Assembly (NCBI RefSeq): GCF_900107585.1
Contig: NZ_FNQM01000013.1
Span: 1 to 64,000, forward strand
Reading direction: 5' to 3'
Source: Rubrimonas cliftonensis
GTDB lineage: Bacteria; Pseudomonadota; Alphaproteobacteria; Rhodobacterales; Rhodobacteraceae
DNA length: 64,000 bases
Shown here: positions 7,199 to 15,782 of the stretch, in pieces
Numbering within the stretch: the stretch's first letter is position 1
How the letters are laid out: the number at the start of each line of letters is the position of its first letter
The notes under the pieces: model-generated
What the model was told of the DNA's origin: nothing
Database searches by the model: none
The model's input: the letters and a program-made list of their open reading frames with translations, nothing else
Position numbers and translations under genes: made by a program

Positions 7199-8608
7199 TC
7201 AGCCGAGCATGTTCACCGCCTTGACGTTCACGAACTCGCGGATGCCGGCGCCGCCGTGCTCGCGGCCGTAGCCCGACTGCTTCACGCCGCCGAAGGGCAT
7301 GTTGGCCTGCGCGAGGTCGTAGCCGTTGATGAACACCATGCCGGTCTCGAAGGCGTCGCGCGCGATGGCGCGCGCCCGGTCGACGTCGCGCGAGAAGATG
7401 CCGCCGCCGAGGCCGTAGCGGCTGTCATTGGCGACGCGGATCGCCTCGGCCTCGTCGCTCACGCGGATCAGGGCTGCGACCGGGCCGAACAGCTCGTCGT
7501 CATAGGCGGGCATGCCGGGGGCGACGTTCTCCAGCACCGTCGCGGGATAGTACCAGCCGCGGCCGCCGGGCATTTCGCCGCCGCAGAGCACCCTGGCGCC
7601 CTTCTCGACAGACCGGCGCACCTGCTCGTGCAGGCCGTCGCGGAGGTCTTCGCGCGCCATCGGGCCAAGCTCGCTCCCGGCGTCGAACGGGTCGCCGCAG
7701 CGGATCGCCTCCATGCGGGCGACGAAGCGATCACGGAACGCCTCATAGATTGCATCCACCACCACGAAACGCTTGGCGGCGATGCAGGTCTCGCCGTTGT
7801 TGTAGACGCGGCCCCTTACGCAGCTCTCCACGGCGAGGTCGAGGTCGGCGTCCTCCAGCACCATGAAGGCGTCGTTGCTGCCGAGCTCCAGCACGGTCTT
7901 CTTGACCACCGCGCCGGCCCTCGCGGCGATGTGGGCGCCGGCCCTGGTGCTGCCGGTCATCGTCACGCCGCGGACGTGCGCGTGCTCGATGATGCGGTCG
8001 GACTGGTCATGGTCGATGACCAGCACGCTGAACACGCCGTCGGGAAAACCCGCCCGGCGGAACAGCTCCGCGATCAGCAGGCCCGAGCCGGTGACGTTCT
8101 CGGCGTGCTTGAGCAGCACAGTATTGCCGGCGGCGACGTTCGCCACGGCGTAGCGGATCACCTGATAGAGCGGGAAGTTCCACGGCTGGATGCCGTAGAT
8201 CACCCCGATCGGCCGATAGGTCACGAGGCCCACGCCGCCATCGGCGAGCGGCCGCTCCTCGTCGGCGAGATAGGTCTGCGCCTCGCCCACCGTGTAGTCG
8301 CAGATCGCGGCGCAGGCCGCGACCTCGTCGGCGGAGGCCGAGCGCAGCTTGCCCATCTCGCGGCTCATCAGGTCGGCGATCTCGTCGGCGGCGGCGCGGA
8401 TCGTCTCGCCGAGCCGGGTGACGGCGGCGCCGCGCTCCTCCATGGACCTGCGGCTCCACGCGCCGAACGCGGCGTGCGCCTGCTCGACGACGGCGAACGC
8501 CTGATCGTCGCTCATCAGGTCGTAATGCGACAGCGGCTCGCCGCTGCTCGGGTCGATCGTGGTGAAGCGACGGTCCCGCTCTTCGATGCGGCGTGCGGCG
8601 ATGGACAT
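7199..8608 (-). CDS. NAD(P)-dependent aldehyde dehydrogenase, succinate-semialdehyde type
   Basis: A 469-aa ALDH-superfamily enzyme that would oxidise an aldehyde to its acid with NAD(P). Catalytic residues are in place: the oxyanion Asn in PWNFP (near 144), Glu241 in TVLELGSNDAF and Cys275 in NNGETCIAAKR. The ending (SGYGREHGGAGIREFVN) resembles the Sad/YneI group of succinate-semialdehyde dehydrogenases, but substrate cannot be read from sequence. I placed the start at ATG 8608 because GGGAGG lies 6 nt upstream; ATG 8614 touches that site and is too close. The frame is open further upstream without coding character. It lies 97 bp after the amidase on the same strand and may be the last gene of that operon. 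Confidence 0.9.
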   Translation of the reverse strand: MSIAARRIEERDRRFTTIDPSSGEPLSHYDLMSDDQAFAVVEQAHAAFGAWSRRSMEERGAAVTRLGETIRAAADEIADLMSREMGKLRSASADEVAACAAICDYTVGEAQTYLADEERPLADGGVGLVTYRPIGVIYGIQPWNFPLYQVIRYAVANVAAGNTVLLKHAENVTGSGLLIAELFRRAGFPDGVFSVLVIDHDQSDRIIEHAHVRGVTMTGSTRAGAHIAARAGAVVKKTVLELGSNDAFMVLEDADLDLAVESCVRGRVYNNGETCIAAKRFVVVDAIYEAFRDRFVARMEAIRCGDPFDAGSELGPMAREDLRDGLHEQVRRSVEKGARVLCGGEMPGGRGWYYPATVLENVAPGMPAYDDELFGPVAALIRVSDEAEAIRVANDSRYGLGGGIFSRDVDRARAIARDAFETGMVFINGYDLAQANMPFGGVKQSGYGREHGGAGIREFVNVKAVNMLG

Positions 8609-8705
8609 TGCCATCCTCCCGAATTCCGGATTTCCGAGGGCGCCCGCGGCGCCTCTCGGCAGGTGAACGCGGATGGAGGCCGAAGGTTGCGCCGCGGCTC
8701 GCGGG

Positions 8706-10127
8706 CTAGACGGCGCCGGCCCGCAGCGCAGGGGCGTGATCTTCGAGGAAGCGCCGCGCACGCTCGAAACCGCGCGCGGCGCGCAGCAGCGTCGGCTCCG
8801 CGAACGGGCGGCCGATGAGCTGGAACGCCGCCGGCAGGCCGTTCGGCGTCAGCCCGCAGGGCGCGGTCACGGCGGGCAGGCCGAGGAAGTTCACCGGGCG
8901 CGAGCAGTGGCCGAGATCCTCGATCATGGGGCTTGAGCCGCCCGCGGCGGCTTCCGCCTCGGCGATGGTCGGGATCTCGATGGTCCAAGTCGGCGCATAG
9001 AGGAGGTCGATGTCGGCGAATGTCTCCGACAGGATCGCGCGCAGGAGGCTGGCGCGGCGGCCGAGCGCGCGCAGGTAGGCGCCGGCGTCCTGGAACAACC
9101 CGGCGCAGAGACGGCGGCGGGTGACGGGGCCGTAGTCGGCGGCGCGCGCGGCGAGCCAGGGCGCGTGCTGCGCCGCGGCCTCGACGGCGATGATGAGCAT
9201 GGTGAGACGGTTGGCGGTCTCGATTCCCGGCGTCTCGACAGGGACGAGCGCGGCGCCCTCGGCCTCCAGCAGCCGCAGCGCCGCCTCGTGCGCGTCCTCC
9301 ACGGCGGGGGCGAGCGGCGCGAAGAAGTAGCCGCGCGGCACCCCGATGCGCAGGCCCCGCAGGCCGTCCTCGACGCCCGCGAGATGGTCGCGCGGCGCGC
9401 GTCGGGCGGACTGAGGGTCGCCCGCGTCGAAGCACGCCAGCGCGTTCAGCATGAGCGCGGCGTCGCGCACGGTGCGGGTGAGCGGCCCCACGGTGTCGAG
9501 CGAGCCCGACAGGGGAAAGACGCCGGAGCGGCCAACGAGGCCCGCCGTGGGCTTCAGCCCGATGAGGCCGCAGGCCGCCGCGGGCAGACGGATCGAGCCG
9601 CCGGTGTCCGAGCCGAGCGCGGCGGGAACGGCGCCGAAGGCGACCGCGGCGGCGGAACCGCTCGACGAGCCGCCGGTGACATGGGCGGGGTTCCACGGAT
9701 TGCGGACGGGCCCGGTATGGGCGTTGAGGCCCTCCGCGCCGAGCGCGAACTCGACGGTGTTGAGCCTGCCGAGGTCGAGCGCGCCGGCGGTGTCGAGCCG
9801 GGCGCAGGCTGTCGCAGTGTCGGACGCGACGTTTCCGGCGAGGATCGACGAACCCGCCTCCAGTCGCCATCCGGCCCTTGCGTAGAGGTCCTTGTGGGCG
9901 AGCGGCGCGCCGTCGAGCGGGCCGGCGGAAGGCCGGCCGTCCCGCGCCGCCGCGTCCAGCTCCGCCGCGCGCGCCAGCGCAGCGTCCCGCTCAAGCCTGG
10001 CGACGGCGTTGAGTGCGGCGCCTGCGGCCTCCAGCGCGTCGAGATGGGTTCTTGCGAGCGCCGCGCGGCTCTCGCCGGAAGCCACCCGCGCGACGGCCTC
10101 CTCGACGGTCGCCGCCGGCGCCGTCAC
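8706..10127 (-). CDS. Amidase-signature hydrolase
   Basis: A 473-aa amidase. The Ser-cisSer-Lys triad is clear: Lys79 in AHKDLY, Ser154 in GGSSSGSA and Ser178 in GSDTGGSIRLP, with the spacings (75 and 24) seen across the family. It hydrolyses amide, ureide or carbamate C-N bonds; the exact substrate is not readable. It does not look like GatA because no gatB or gatC partner is present. The start overlaps the stop of a 61-aa gene by 4 bp, which in turn overlaps a Dpp-type ABC ATPase gene, so uptake and hydrolysis are co-expressed. A substrate imported by that transporter is the natural inference. Confidence 0.9.
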   Translation of the reverse strand: MTAPAATVEEAVARVASGESRAALARTHLDALEAAGAALNAVARLERDAALARAAELDAAARDGRPSAGPLDGAPLAHKDLYARAGWRLEAGSSILAGNVASDTATACARLDTAGALDLGRLNTVEFALGAEGLNAHTGPVRNPWNPAHVTGGSSSGSAAAVAFGAVPAALGSDTGGSIRLPAAACGLIGLKPTAGLVGRSGVFPLSGSLDTVGPLTRTVRDAALMLNALACFDAGDPQSARRAPRDHLAGVEDGLRGLRIGVPRGYFFAPLAPAVEDAHEAALRLLEAEGAALVPVETPGIETANRLTMLIIAVEAAAQHAPWLAARAADYGPVTRRRLCAGLFQDAGAYLRALGRRASLLRAILSETFADIDLLYAPTWTIEIPTIAEAEAAAGGSSPMIEDLGHCSRPVNFLGLPAVTAPCGLTPNGLPAAFQLIGRPFAEPTLLRAARGFERARRFLEDHAPALRAGAV

Positions 10128-10309
10128 CCTTCGCCCTCGCGCAGCGCGGCGATGAAGGCGGCGGGGTCGGCGGGGGAGGTCGGATCCTGCGGGGCGGCGT
10201 CGGCGGCTTCCGCCTGGGCGCGCGCCGCGGCGCGGGCGGCGTCGATCTCCGCTCCGGGCACGCCCTGCGCCCGGAGCGCGGCGGCCCAGTCTGGCGGCAG
10301 CGCCGTCAT
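10124..10309 (-). CDS. 61-aa acidic protein coupled to the amidase
   Basis: A small Ala-rich, acidic, probably helical protein (PPDWAAALRAQGVPGAEI near the start, ending AAFIAALREGEG). It has no signal or membrane segment. It overlaps by 4 bp both the ABC ATPase upstream and the amidase downstream, so position argues strongly for a real gene. Small proteins encoded directly before amidases include AtzG (DUF4089), which forms a complex with AtzE, and GatC with GatA. By analogy it could be a structural partner of the amidase. I do not see a definite DUF4089 or GatC signature. Confidence 0.65.
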   Translation of the reverse strand: MTALPPDWAAALRAQGVPGAEIDAARAAARAQAEAADAAPQDPTSPADPAAFIAALREGEG

Positions 10310-11955
10310 TGCGCCGCAGCCCCGTCCGGCGCGTCCAGCGCGGGGGCGATCCAGTCGCGGCCGGGCACCGAGGCGAAGAGCTCTCGGGTGTAGGCGTGCC
10401 GGGGCGCCGCGAAGACCTCCGCCGTCACGCCCTGCTCCACCACCTCGCCGCGATGCATCACCGCGACGCGGTCGCAGACCTGCGCCGCCACCCGCAGGTC
10501 GTGGGTGATGAACACGATCGAGAGGCCGAGCCGCTCGCGGATGTCGGCGATCAGCCGCAGCACCTGCGCCTGCACCGACACGTCGAGCGCGGAGACCGGC
10601 TCATCGGCCACCAGCACCTCCGGCTCCAGCGCGAGCGCGCGGGCGATGCCGACGCGCTGGCGCTGGCCGCCGGAGAACTCATGCGGGTAGCGCTCGGCCA
10701 CCTTCGGGTCGAGCCCGACGAGGCCGAGCAGGTCGCGCGCCCGCGCGCGCGCCTTCGCCGGCGCCAGCCCGTGCACGATCGGCCCTTCGGCGAGGATGTC
10801 GCCGATGGTGCGGCGGGGGTTGAGCGAGGCGAACGGGTCCTGGAACACCATCTGCACCCGCTTGCGGTAGGGCCGGAGCGCGCCGCGCGACAGCGGCGCA
10901 AGGTCCACCCCGTCGAGGTCGATCGACCCCGCATCGGGTTTCAGCAGGCGCACGAGACAGCGCGCCACGGTGGTCTTGCCCGAGCCGCTCTCGCCGACGA
11001 TGCCCATGGTCTCGCCGCGTTTCAGCTCGAAAGAGACCGCCTTGGCGGCATGGACGGCGCGGGCGGCGGAGAACAGGCCGCCGCCCATGCGGTAGGTCTT
11101 GCCGAGCCCGGTCACGCGCAGCGCCGTGCGCGCCGACGTCGCGGGGCGGCGCGGGGCCGGCGTCAGCGACGGGATCGCCGCGATCAGGGCCCTTGTGTAG
11201 GGCGCGGCGGGGCGGTTCAGCACGCTGTCGGCGGTTCCCGCCTCCACCACGCGACCATGCTGCATCACCACGATGCGGTGCGCGATCTCGGCCACGACGC
11301 CGAAATCATGGGTGATGAACATCACGCCGGCGCCGTGGCGGGCCTGAAGCTCCGCGATCAGCCTGAGGATCTGCGCCTGCGTCGTGACGTCGAGCGCAGT
11401 CGTCGGCTCGTCCGCGACGAGCAGCTTGGGGTCGAGGATCAGCGCCATGGCGATCATGGCGCGCTGGCGCTGGCCGCCGGAGAGCTGGTGCGGGAAGGAG
11501 GCCGCCATGCGCGGCGGGTCTGGCAGCCGCACCTCGTCGAGCAGCGCGAGGATCTTCTCGCGCCGCTGGGCCGCCGTCAGCTTCGCGGCGTGGACGATCA
11601 GCACCTCCTCGATCTGCCGGCCGACCGTCATCAGCGGGTTGAGCGCCGTCATCGGCTCCTGGAAGATCATCGAGAGGCGTTCGCCGCGCAGGGCGCGGCG
11701 CTCACTGGGCGGCAGCGTCAGCAGGTCGCGGCCCTCGAAGTCGATGCGCCCCGCCGAGGCGCGCACCTTCGGTTCAGGCAGCAGGCCCATGACCGCGCGG
11801 GCGGTCAGCGACTTGCCCGAGCCGCTCTCGCCGACGACACAGACGATCTCGCCCTCGCCGACGGTGAACGAGACGTCCTCCACCGCGAAGGCGCGGTCGG
11901 AGCCCGGCGGCAGCGCCACATGCAGGCCGCGGATGTCGAGCAGCGGGCCGCTCAC
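10306..11955 (-). CDS. Dipeptide/oligopeptide-type ABC transporter, fused double ATPase
   Basis: A 549-aa protein with two complete ATP-binding domains, equivalent to DppD and DppF fused (GsiA-like architecture). The first half has Walker A GESGSGKS at 42-49, signature LSGGQRQR near 164 and a VADEPTTALD Walker B. The second has GESGSGKTT near 324, signature FSGGQRQRV and VADEPVSALD. It powers import by the two permeases encoded just upstream. Its start overlaps the DppC-like permease stop by 4 bp, and its stop overlaps the 61-aa gene. Confidence 0.95.
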   Translation of the reverse strand: MSGPLLDIRGLHVALPPGSDRAFAVEDVSFTVGEGEIVCVVGESGSGKSLTARAVMGLLPEPKVRASAGRIDFEGRDLLTLPPSERRALRGERLSMIFQEPMTALNPLMTVGRQIEEVLIVHAAKLTAAQRREKILALLDEVRLPDPPRMAASFPHQLSGGQRQRAMIAMALILDPKLLVADEPTTALDVTTQAQILRLIAELQARHGAGVMFITHDFGVVAEIAHRIVVMQHGRVVEAGTADSVLNRPAAPYTRALIAAIPSLTPAPRRPATSARTALRVTGLGKTYRMGGGLFSAARAVHAAKAVSFELKRGETMGIVGESGSGKTTVARCLVRLLKPDAGSIDLDGVDLAPLSRGALRPYRKRVQMVFQDPFASLNPRRTIGDILAEGPIVHGLAPAKARARARDLLGLVGLDPKVAERYPHEFSGGQRQRVGIARALALEPEVLVADEPVSALDVSVQAQVLRLIADIRERLGLSIVFITHDLRVAAQVCDRVAVMHRGEVVEQGVTAEVFAAPRHAYTRELFASVPGRDWIAPALDAPDGAAAQ

Positions 11956-12845
11956 GACGCGCGCTCCCGCAGGCGCGGGTTCAGCGCGTCGTTAAGGCCC
12001 TCGCCGACGAGGTTGATCGCCAGCACCGTCAGCATGATCGCAAGCCCCGGAAACGTCACGATCCACCACGCCCGCCGCAGCACCGTGCGCCCGGCGCCGA
12101 CCTGGAAGCCCCAGCTCATCACGTTGGGGTCGCCGAGGCCGAGGAAGGACAGCCCGCTCTCGATCAGGATGGCGGTCGCCACCAGCAGCGAGGCGGCGAC
12201 AATGATCGGCGAGAGGCAGTTGGGCAGGATCTGCACGAGGATGATGCGCCAGTCCGCCATGCCCATCACGACGTTGGCCTGCACGAATTCCCGGTTGCGC
12301 ATCGACAGGAACTCGCCGCGCACCAGCCGCGCCAGCGCCGGCCACGAGACCACCGCGATGGCGATGATGATGTTGACGATCGAGGGCGTCAGCACCGCCA
12401 CCAGCAGGATGGCGAAGATGAAGGAGGGGATGGTCTGGAACACCTCCGTCAGCCGCATCAGCACGTCGTCGATCCAGCCGCCGTAATAGCCGGCCAGCCC
12501 ACCCATCAGCACGCCGAGGCCGACCGCCACCAGCGTCGCCACCACGCCGATCAGCAGCGAGGTGCGCGCGCCATGGGCCATGCCGGCGGCAATGTCGCGC
12601 CCCAGCGTGTCGGAGCCCAGCAGGAACTGGCCGGTCATCGGCGGCGACATCGGCCTGCCCGCAAGGCTGAACGGATCGGCCGGGTAGAGCAGCGGCGCCA
12701 GCGCCGCCATGGCGATCACGGTGAGAAGGATCACGAGCCCGGCGACGGCGGAACGGTTGCGGACGTAGCGCCGCCAGAAGTCGGCCGCGCGCCCTCGCGT
12801 CGTCGGCGCGCCCTGTCCGTGCGGGGCTTCGGAGAGATCGGTCAT
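11952..12845 (-). CDS. Dipeptide-type ABC transporter permease (DppC-like)
   Basis: A 297-aa inner-membrane permease with about six helices. It starts with the cytoplasmic RNRSAVAGL segment and first helix typical of DppC/OppC. The GSDTLGRDIAAGMAHGARTS block and the EAA-type loop (NVVMGMADWRIILVQILPN) that docks on the ATPase are present. It partners the DppB-like protein, overlapping it by 4 bp. The substrate could be peptides or other blocked amino compounds. Confidence 0.94.
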   Translation of the reverse strand: MTDLSEAPHGQGAPTTRGRAADFWRRYVRNRSAVAGLVILLTVIAMAALAPLLYPADPFSLAGRPMSPPMTGQFLLGSDTLGRDIAAGMAHGARTSLLIGVVATLVAVGLGVLMGGLAGYYGGWIDDVLMRLTEVFQTIPSFIFAILLVAVLTPSIVNIIIAIAVVSWPALARLVRGEFLSMRNREFVQANVVMGMADWRIILVQILPNCLSPIIVAASLLVATAILIESGLSFLGLGDPNVMSWGFQVGAGRTVLRRAWWIVTFPGLAIMLTVLAINLVGEGLNDALNPRLRERAS

Positions 12846-13822
12846 CGCAGTTCGATCCTCGGGTCAAGCACGGTGTAGAGGATGTCGACGGCGAGGTTCA
12901 CCACCAGCACCAGCACCGCCGACAGCAGGAAGATGCCGAGCAGCAGGTTCAGGTCGCGCGCGAACAGGCTCTCGAAGGCGAGCTGGCCGAGGCCGGGCCA
13001 GCCGAACACCGTCTCCACGATCACCGAGCCGCCGATCAGCGAGGAGACCTGAACGCCCGCCATCGTCACCACGGGCAGCAGCGCGTTGCGCAGGACGTGG
13101 CGATAGACGATACGCCGGTCGCTCAGCCCCTTGGCGCGCGCGGTGGTGACATAGTCCATGCCGGACTGCTCCAGCATCGAGGCGCGCATCAGCCTTGCGT
13201 AGAGCGCGAGGTAGAACAGCGAGAGCGTCGTCGCCGGCAGCACGAGATGGTGCAGGATGTCCCAAACCCTGTCCCAACCGGTGTGGAAGGCGGCGATGGT
13301 CTCCATCCCCGAAGTCGGGAACCAGCCGAGATTGACCGAGAACACCAGGATCAGCATCAGCCCCACCCAGAACAGCGGCGTGGCGTAGCTCACCAGCGCC
13401 AGCACCGAGATCAGCGTGTCGCGCCAGGTGTTGAGCCCGGTCGCCGCCAGCAGGCCGAGCAGCGAGCCGACGCCGACCGCGGTGACGATGGTGGCGCCCA
13501 TCAGGATCAGCGTCGGGCCGAGCCGCTGCAGCACCAGTTCCGCCACCGGCATCTCGTGGCGGAAGGACCAGCCGAAATCGCCGACCGCGACCTTGGCCAT
13601 GTAGTTGAAGAGCTGGACCGGAAGGGGCTGGTCGAGCCCGAACTTCGCCCGCAGCTCCGCCATGTATTCCGGCGTCGCCGAACCCGCCTCGCCCGCGAGC
13701 ACGTCCACCGCGTCGCCGGGCGCCAGCTTCAGCAGAAGGAAGTTGATCACGACGATCGCCAGCAGGATCGGTATCGCCTGCAGGGTTCGCCGGAGGATGA
13801 AGGCCAGCCGTGCCCCGAGCAT
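12842..13822 (-). CDS. Dipeptide-type ABC transporter permease (DppB-like)
   Basis: A 326-aa inner-membrane permease. An N-terminal helix (ILLAIVVINFLLLKLAPGDAV) is followed by a periplasmic region of about 70 aa and five further helices. The EAA loop (ARAKGLSDRRIVYRHVLRN) and the ending DILYTVLDPRI are typical of DppB/OppB. It is the first of five overlapping genes (permease, permease, ATPase, small protein, amidase), 72 bp downstream of the binding-protein gene. Confidence 0.94.
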   Translation of the reverse strand: MLGARLAFILRRTLQAIPILLAIVVINFLLLKLAPGDAVDVLAGEAGSATPEYMAELRAKFGLDQPLPVQLFNYMAKVAVGDFGWSFRHEMPVAELVLQRLGPTLILMGATIVTAVGVGSLLGLLAATGLNTWRDTLISVLALVSYATPLFWVGLMLILVFSVNLGWFPTSGMETIAAFHTGWDRVWDILHHLVLPATTLSLFYLALYARLMRASMLEQSGMDYVTTARAKGLSDRRIVYRHVLRNALLPVVTMAGVQVSSLIGGSVIVETVFGWPGLGQLAFESLFARDLNLLLGIFLLSAVLVLVVNLAVDILYTVLDPRIELR

Positions 13823-13843
13823 TGCGTCCTCGTGTTCTTTGCG

Positions 13844-13867
13844 CCGCCGCGCCTCGCAGCGCGGCGG
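13844..13867 (-). promoter_or_regulatory. Intercistronic stem-loop after the binding-protein gene
   Basis: CCGCCGCGC (13844-13852) and GCGCGGCGG (13859-13867) form a perfect 9-bp stem with a 6-nt loop in the 72-bp gap between the solute-binding protein and the first permease. Such hairpins often protect binding-protein mRNA or partly stop transcription so that the binding protein outnumbers the membrane parts. No T-run follows, so attenuation rather than full termination is likely. Confidence 0.5.
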
Positions 13868-13894
13868 CCGGGTTCGAAGATCAGCGCGGACGGG

Positions 13895-15472
13895 TCACTG
13901 CTCCAGCCACACGTCGGCGAAGGAGTTGTAGACGCCGAGCGGGCCGGAGACCGCGTTGTGCAGCTTCGTGTTGTAGACCGTCGTGAACTCCAGCTCGTGC
14001 ATGAACACGATCGGGCTCTGCTCCACGATGATGTTCTGGAATTTCGCGTAGAGTTCGGCGCGGGCCGCGGGGTCGGTCTCGGTCTTGGCGGCGTCCATCA
14101 GGGCGTCCGTCTCCGGGCTCGACCACTTGGTGCCGTTCACGAACACGGTGCCGGGGCGGATCTGGTTCGAGTGGTACTGGCGGTGCACCCCGAGCACCGG
14201 GTCGGGCATGCTGAACAGCCAGTTGGACGAGAGCGCATAGTCGTAGTCGGTGTAGACGCGCTTCAGCCAGGTTGCGACGTCCTCGTAGCGCAGCTCGGCG
14301 GCGACGCCGATCTCGGCGAGCACCTGCTTGGTGTACTCGCCGAAGCGCCGCCACTCCTCGCCGTAGGGCGTCATGTCGTGGACGATCGAGAAGCGCACGC
14401 CGTCGGCGCCGCGCGGATAGCCGGCGTCGTCCAGCATCTTGTTGGCCGCGGCGATCCTGTCGTCCACCTCGAAGCTCGGCACGTCCGCGGTGTAGATGCC
14501 GGAGGCGGCGAAGTTCGAGCTGATCGGGCCGGTGGCCGGCTTGCCGAAGCCGAACCAGATGTTCTCCACGACGAACTCGCGGTCCATCGCGGTGGCGACG
14601 GCGCGGCGCACCGCCGGGTCGTCGAAGGGCTTGGCGTCGACGTTGAACTGCAGCTGCATGATGGGCGCGAAGTACTCGTAGCCCTTGGTCGTCACCTCGA
14701 TGCTGTCCATCTCCTCAAGACGCGGCACGTCGATGTTGGGGATGGCGCCGAAGGCGGCGAAGTGGAGCTCGCCGTTCTCCATCGCGGCGGTGCGCGTGGA
14801 GGCGTCGGCGATGAAGCGCACCACGACGCGGTCGAGGTAGGGCCGGCCGTCGCGCCAGTAGTTCTCGTTCTTGTCGAGCCGGACGTACTGGCCCTTCTGC
14901 CACTCGACGAACTTGAACGGCCCGGTGCCCACGGGGGCGTTCGCCGTCTCGTTGGCGCGGATGTCGGTTCCCTCGAAGACGTGCTGCGCGACCATGGGCG
15001 ACTCGTAGCCGTTCAGCGCCACCATGAGATAGGGCGCGGGTTCGGAGAGCTTCAGCACGGCCGTCAGCGGGTCGGGGGTCTCGACCGCCTCGATGATCGA
15101 AAGGGTGGCGCCGCCGCGCGGGTGAACCTCGCGCAGGACGTTCATGATCGAGAACTGCACGTCGGCGCTGTCGAACGCCTCGCCGTCATGCCAGGTGACG
15201 CCGTCCTGAAGGTTGAACGTCACGGTGAGGCCGTCTTCGGAGACCTCCCAGGACTTCGCCAGCGCAGGTTGGATCTCGAAGTCCCATCCCAGCGTGACAA
15301 GGCCCTCGTAGACCTTGGTCGCGACCTGGCCGATAGGGCCCGAGGTCGAGAGATAGGAGGCGAGGTTCGGCGGCTCGGGCTGCGTCACCATCACCATGGT
15401 TCCGCCGCTCTCCTGAGCTGACGCGGATGCGGCGGCGGCGGCCAGGGCGGCGCCGAGCATGAGGCTTCTCAT
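13895..15472 (-). CDS. Dipeptide-type ABC transporter substrate-binding protein
   Basis: A 525-aa periplasmic solute-binding protein of family 5 (DppA/OppA type). Residues 1-20 form a signal peptide (MRSLMLGAALAAAAASASAQ). Family features follow: YEGLVTLGWDFEIQPALAKSW, VTFNLQDGVTWHDGEAF and a long C-terminal lobe. ATG 15472 is chosen because AGGAGA lies 7 nt upstream and a signal peptide follows; the upstream extension of the open frame is not protein-like. It begins the importer operon and diverges from the M20 deacylase gene across 310 bp. Confidence 0.94.
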   Translation of the reverse strand: MRSLMLGAALAAAAASASAQESGGTMVMVTQPEPPNLASYLSTSGPIGQVATKVYEGLVTLGWDFEIQPALAKSWEVSEDGLTVTFNLQDGVTWHDGEAFDSADVQFSIMNVLREVHPRGGATLSIIEAVETPDPLTAVLKLSEPAPYLMVALNGYESPMVAQHVFEGTDIRANETANAPVGTGPFKFVEWQKGQYVRLDKNENYWRDGRPYLDRVVVRFIADASTRTAAMENGELHFAAFGAIPNIDVPRLEEMDSIEVTTKGYEYFAPIMQLQFNVDAKPFDDPAVRRAVATAMDREFVVENIWFGFGKPATGPISSNFAASGIYTADVPSFEVDDRIAAANKMLDDAGYPRGADGVRFSIVHDMTPYGEEWRRFGEYTKQVLAEIGVAAELRYEDVATWLKRVYTDYDYALSSNWLFSMPDPVLGVHRQYHSNQIRPGTVFVNGTKWSSPETDALMDAAKTETDPAARAELYAKFQNIIVEQSPIVFMHELEFTTVYNTKLHNAVSGPLGVYNSFADVWLEQ

Positions 15473-15601
15473 CGGATGTCTCTCCTGTCGTCGCAGTTTT
15501 TTCGTTGTGACGGACGCGCCGCCGGTGCGGAGAAGAGCAGGACTCCTGCGCACTGCAACTGCTGTAGCCGGCGGTGAGCTCAAAAACCACTGCCGAACAT
15601 G

Positions 15602-15627
15602 TTTTCGCCTGATTTTCAGGCAGAAAA
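15602..15627. promoter_or_regulatory. Palindrome in the divergent SBP/deacylase region
   Basis: The 310-bp gap between the divergent starts at 15472 and 15783 holds no gene. Its most distinct element is an inverted repeat: TTTTCGCCTGA (15602-15612) and TCAGGCAGAAAA (15616-15627) are complementary with one bulged base around a TTT loop. No gene ends here, so a shared operator for the two divergent units is more likely than a terminator. No regulator gene lies adjacent; the nearest in the window is the LysR gene at 23535. Confidence 0.45.
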
Positions 15628-15782
15628 GCGCAGCTTTCTTGCGCCTGGCCGATGGGCGGCGGCGCGGGACGGCTCCGGTCCGCCGCGAGGAAGCACGCAT
15701 GCTGCGCAGCGGCTACGTCGGCGCCCGATTGACGCGCGGGGCCAGGCGCGACCAGATGGACCTGCCACAGGAGTTCGCCCGG

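Noticed and set aside
9165-15421. Very long plus-strand frames over the Dpp-type importer operon
   Set aside because: They lie opposite five overlapping genes with intact transporter and amidase motifs, and the products have no domain logic.
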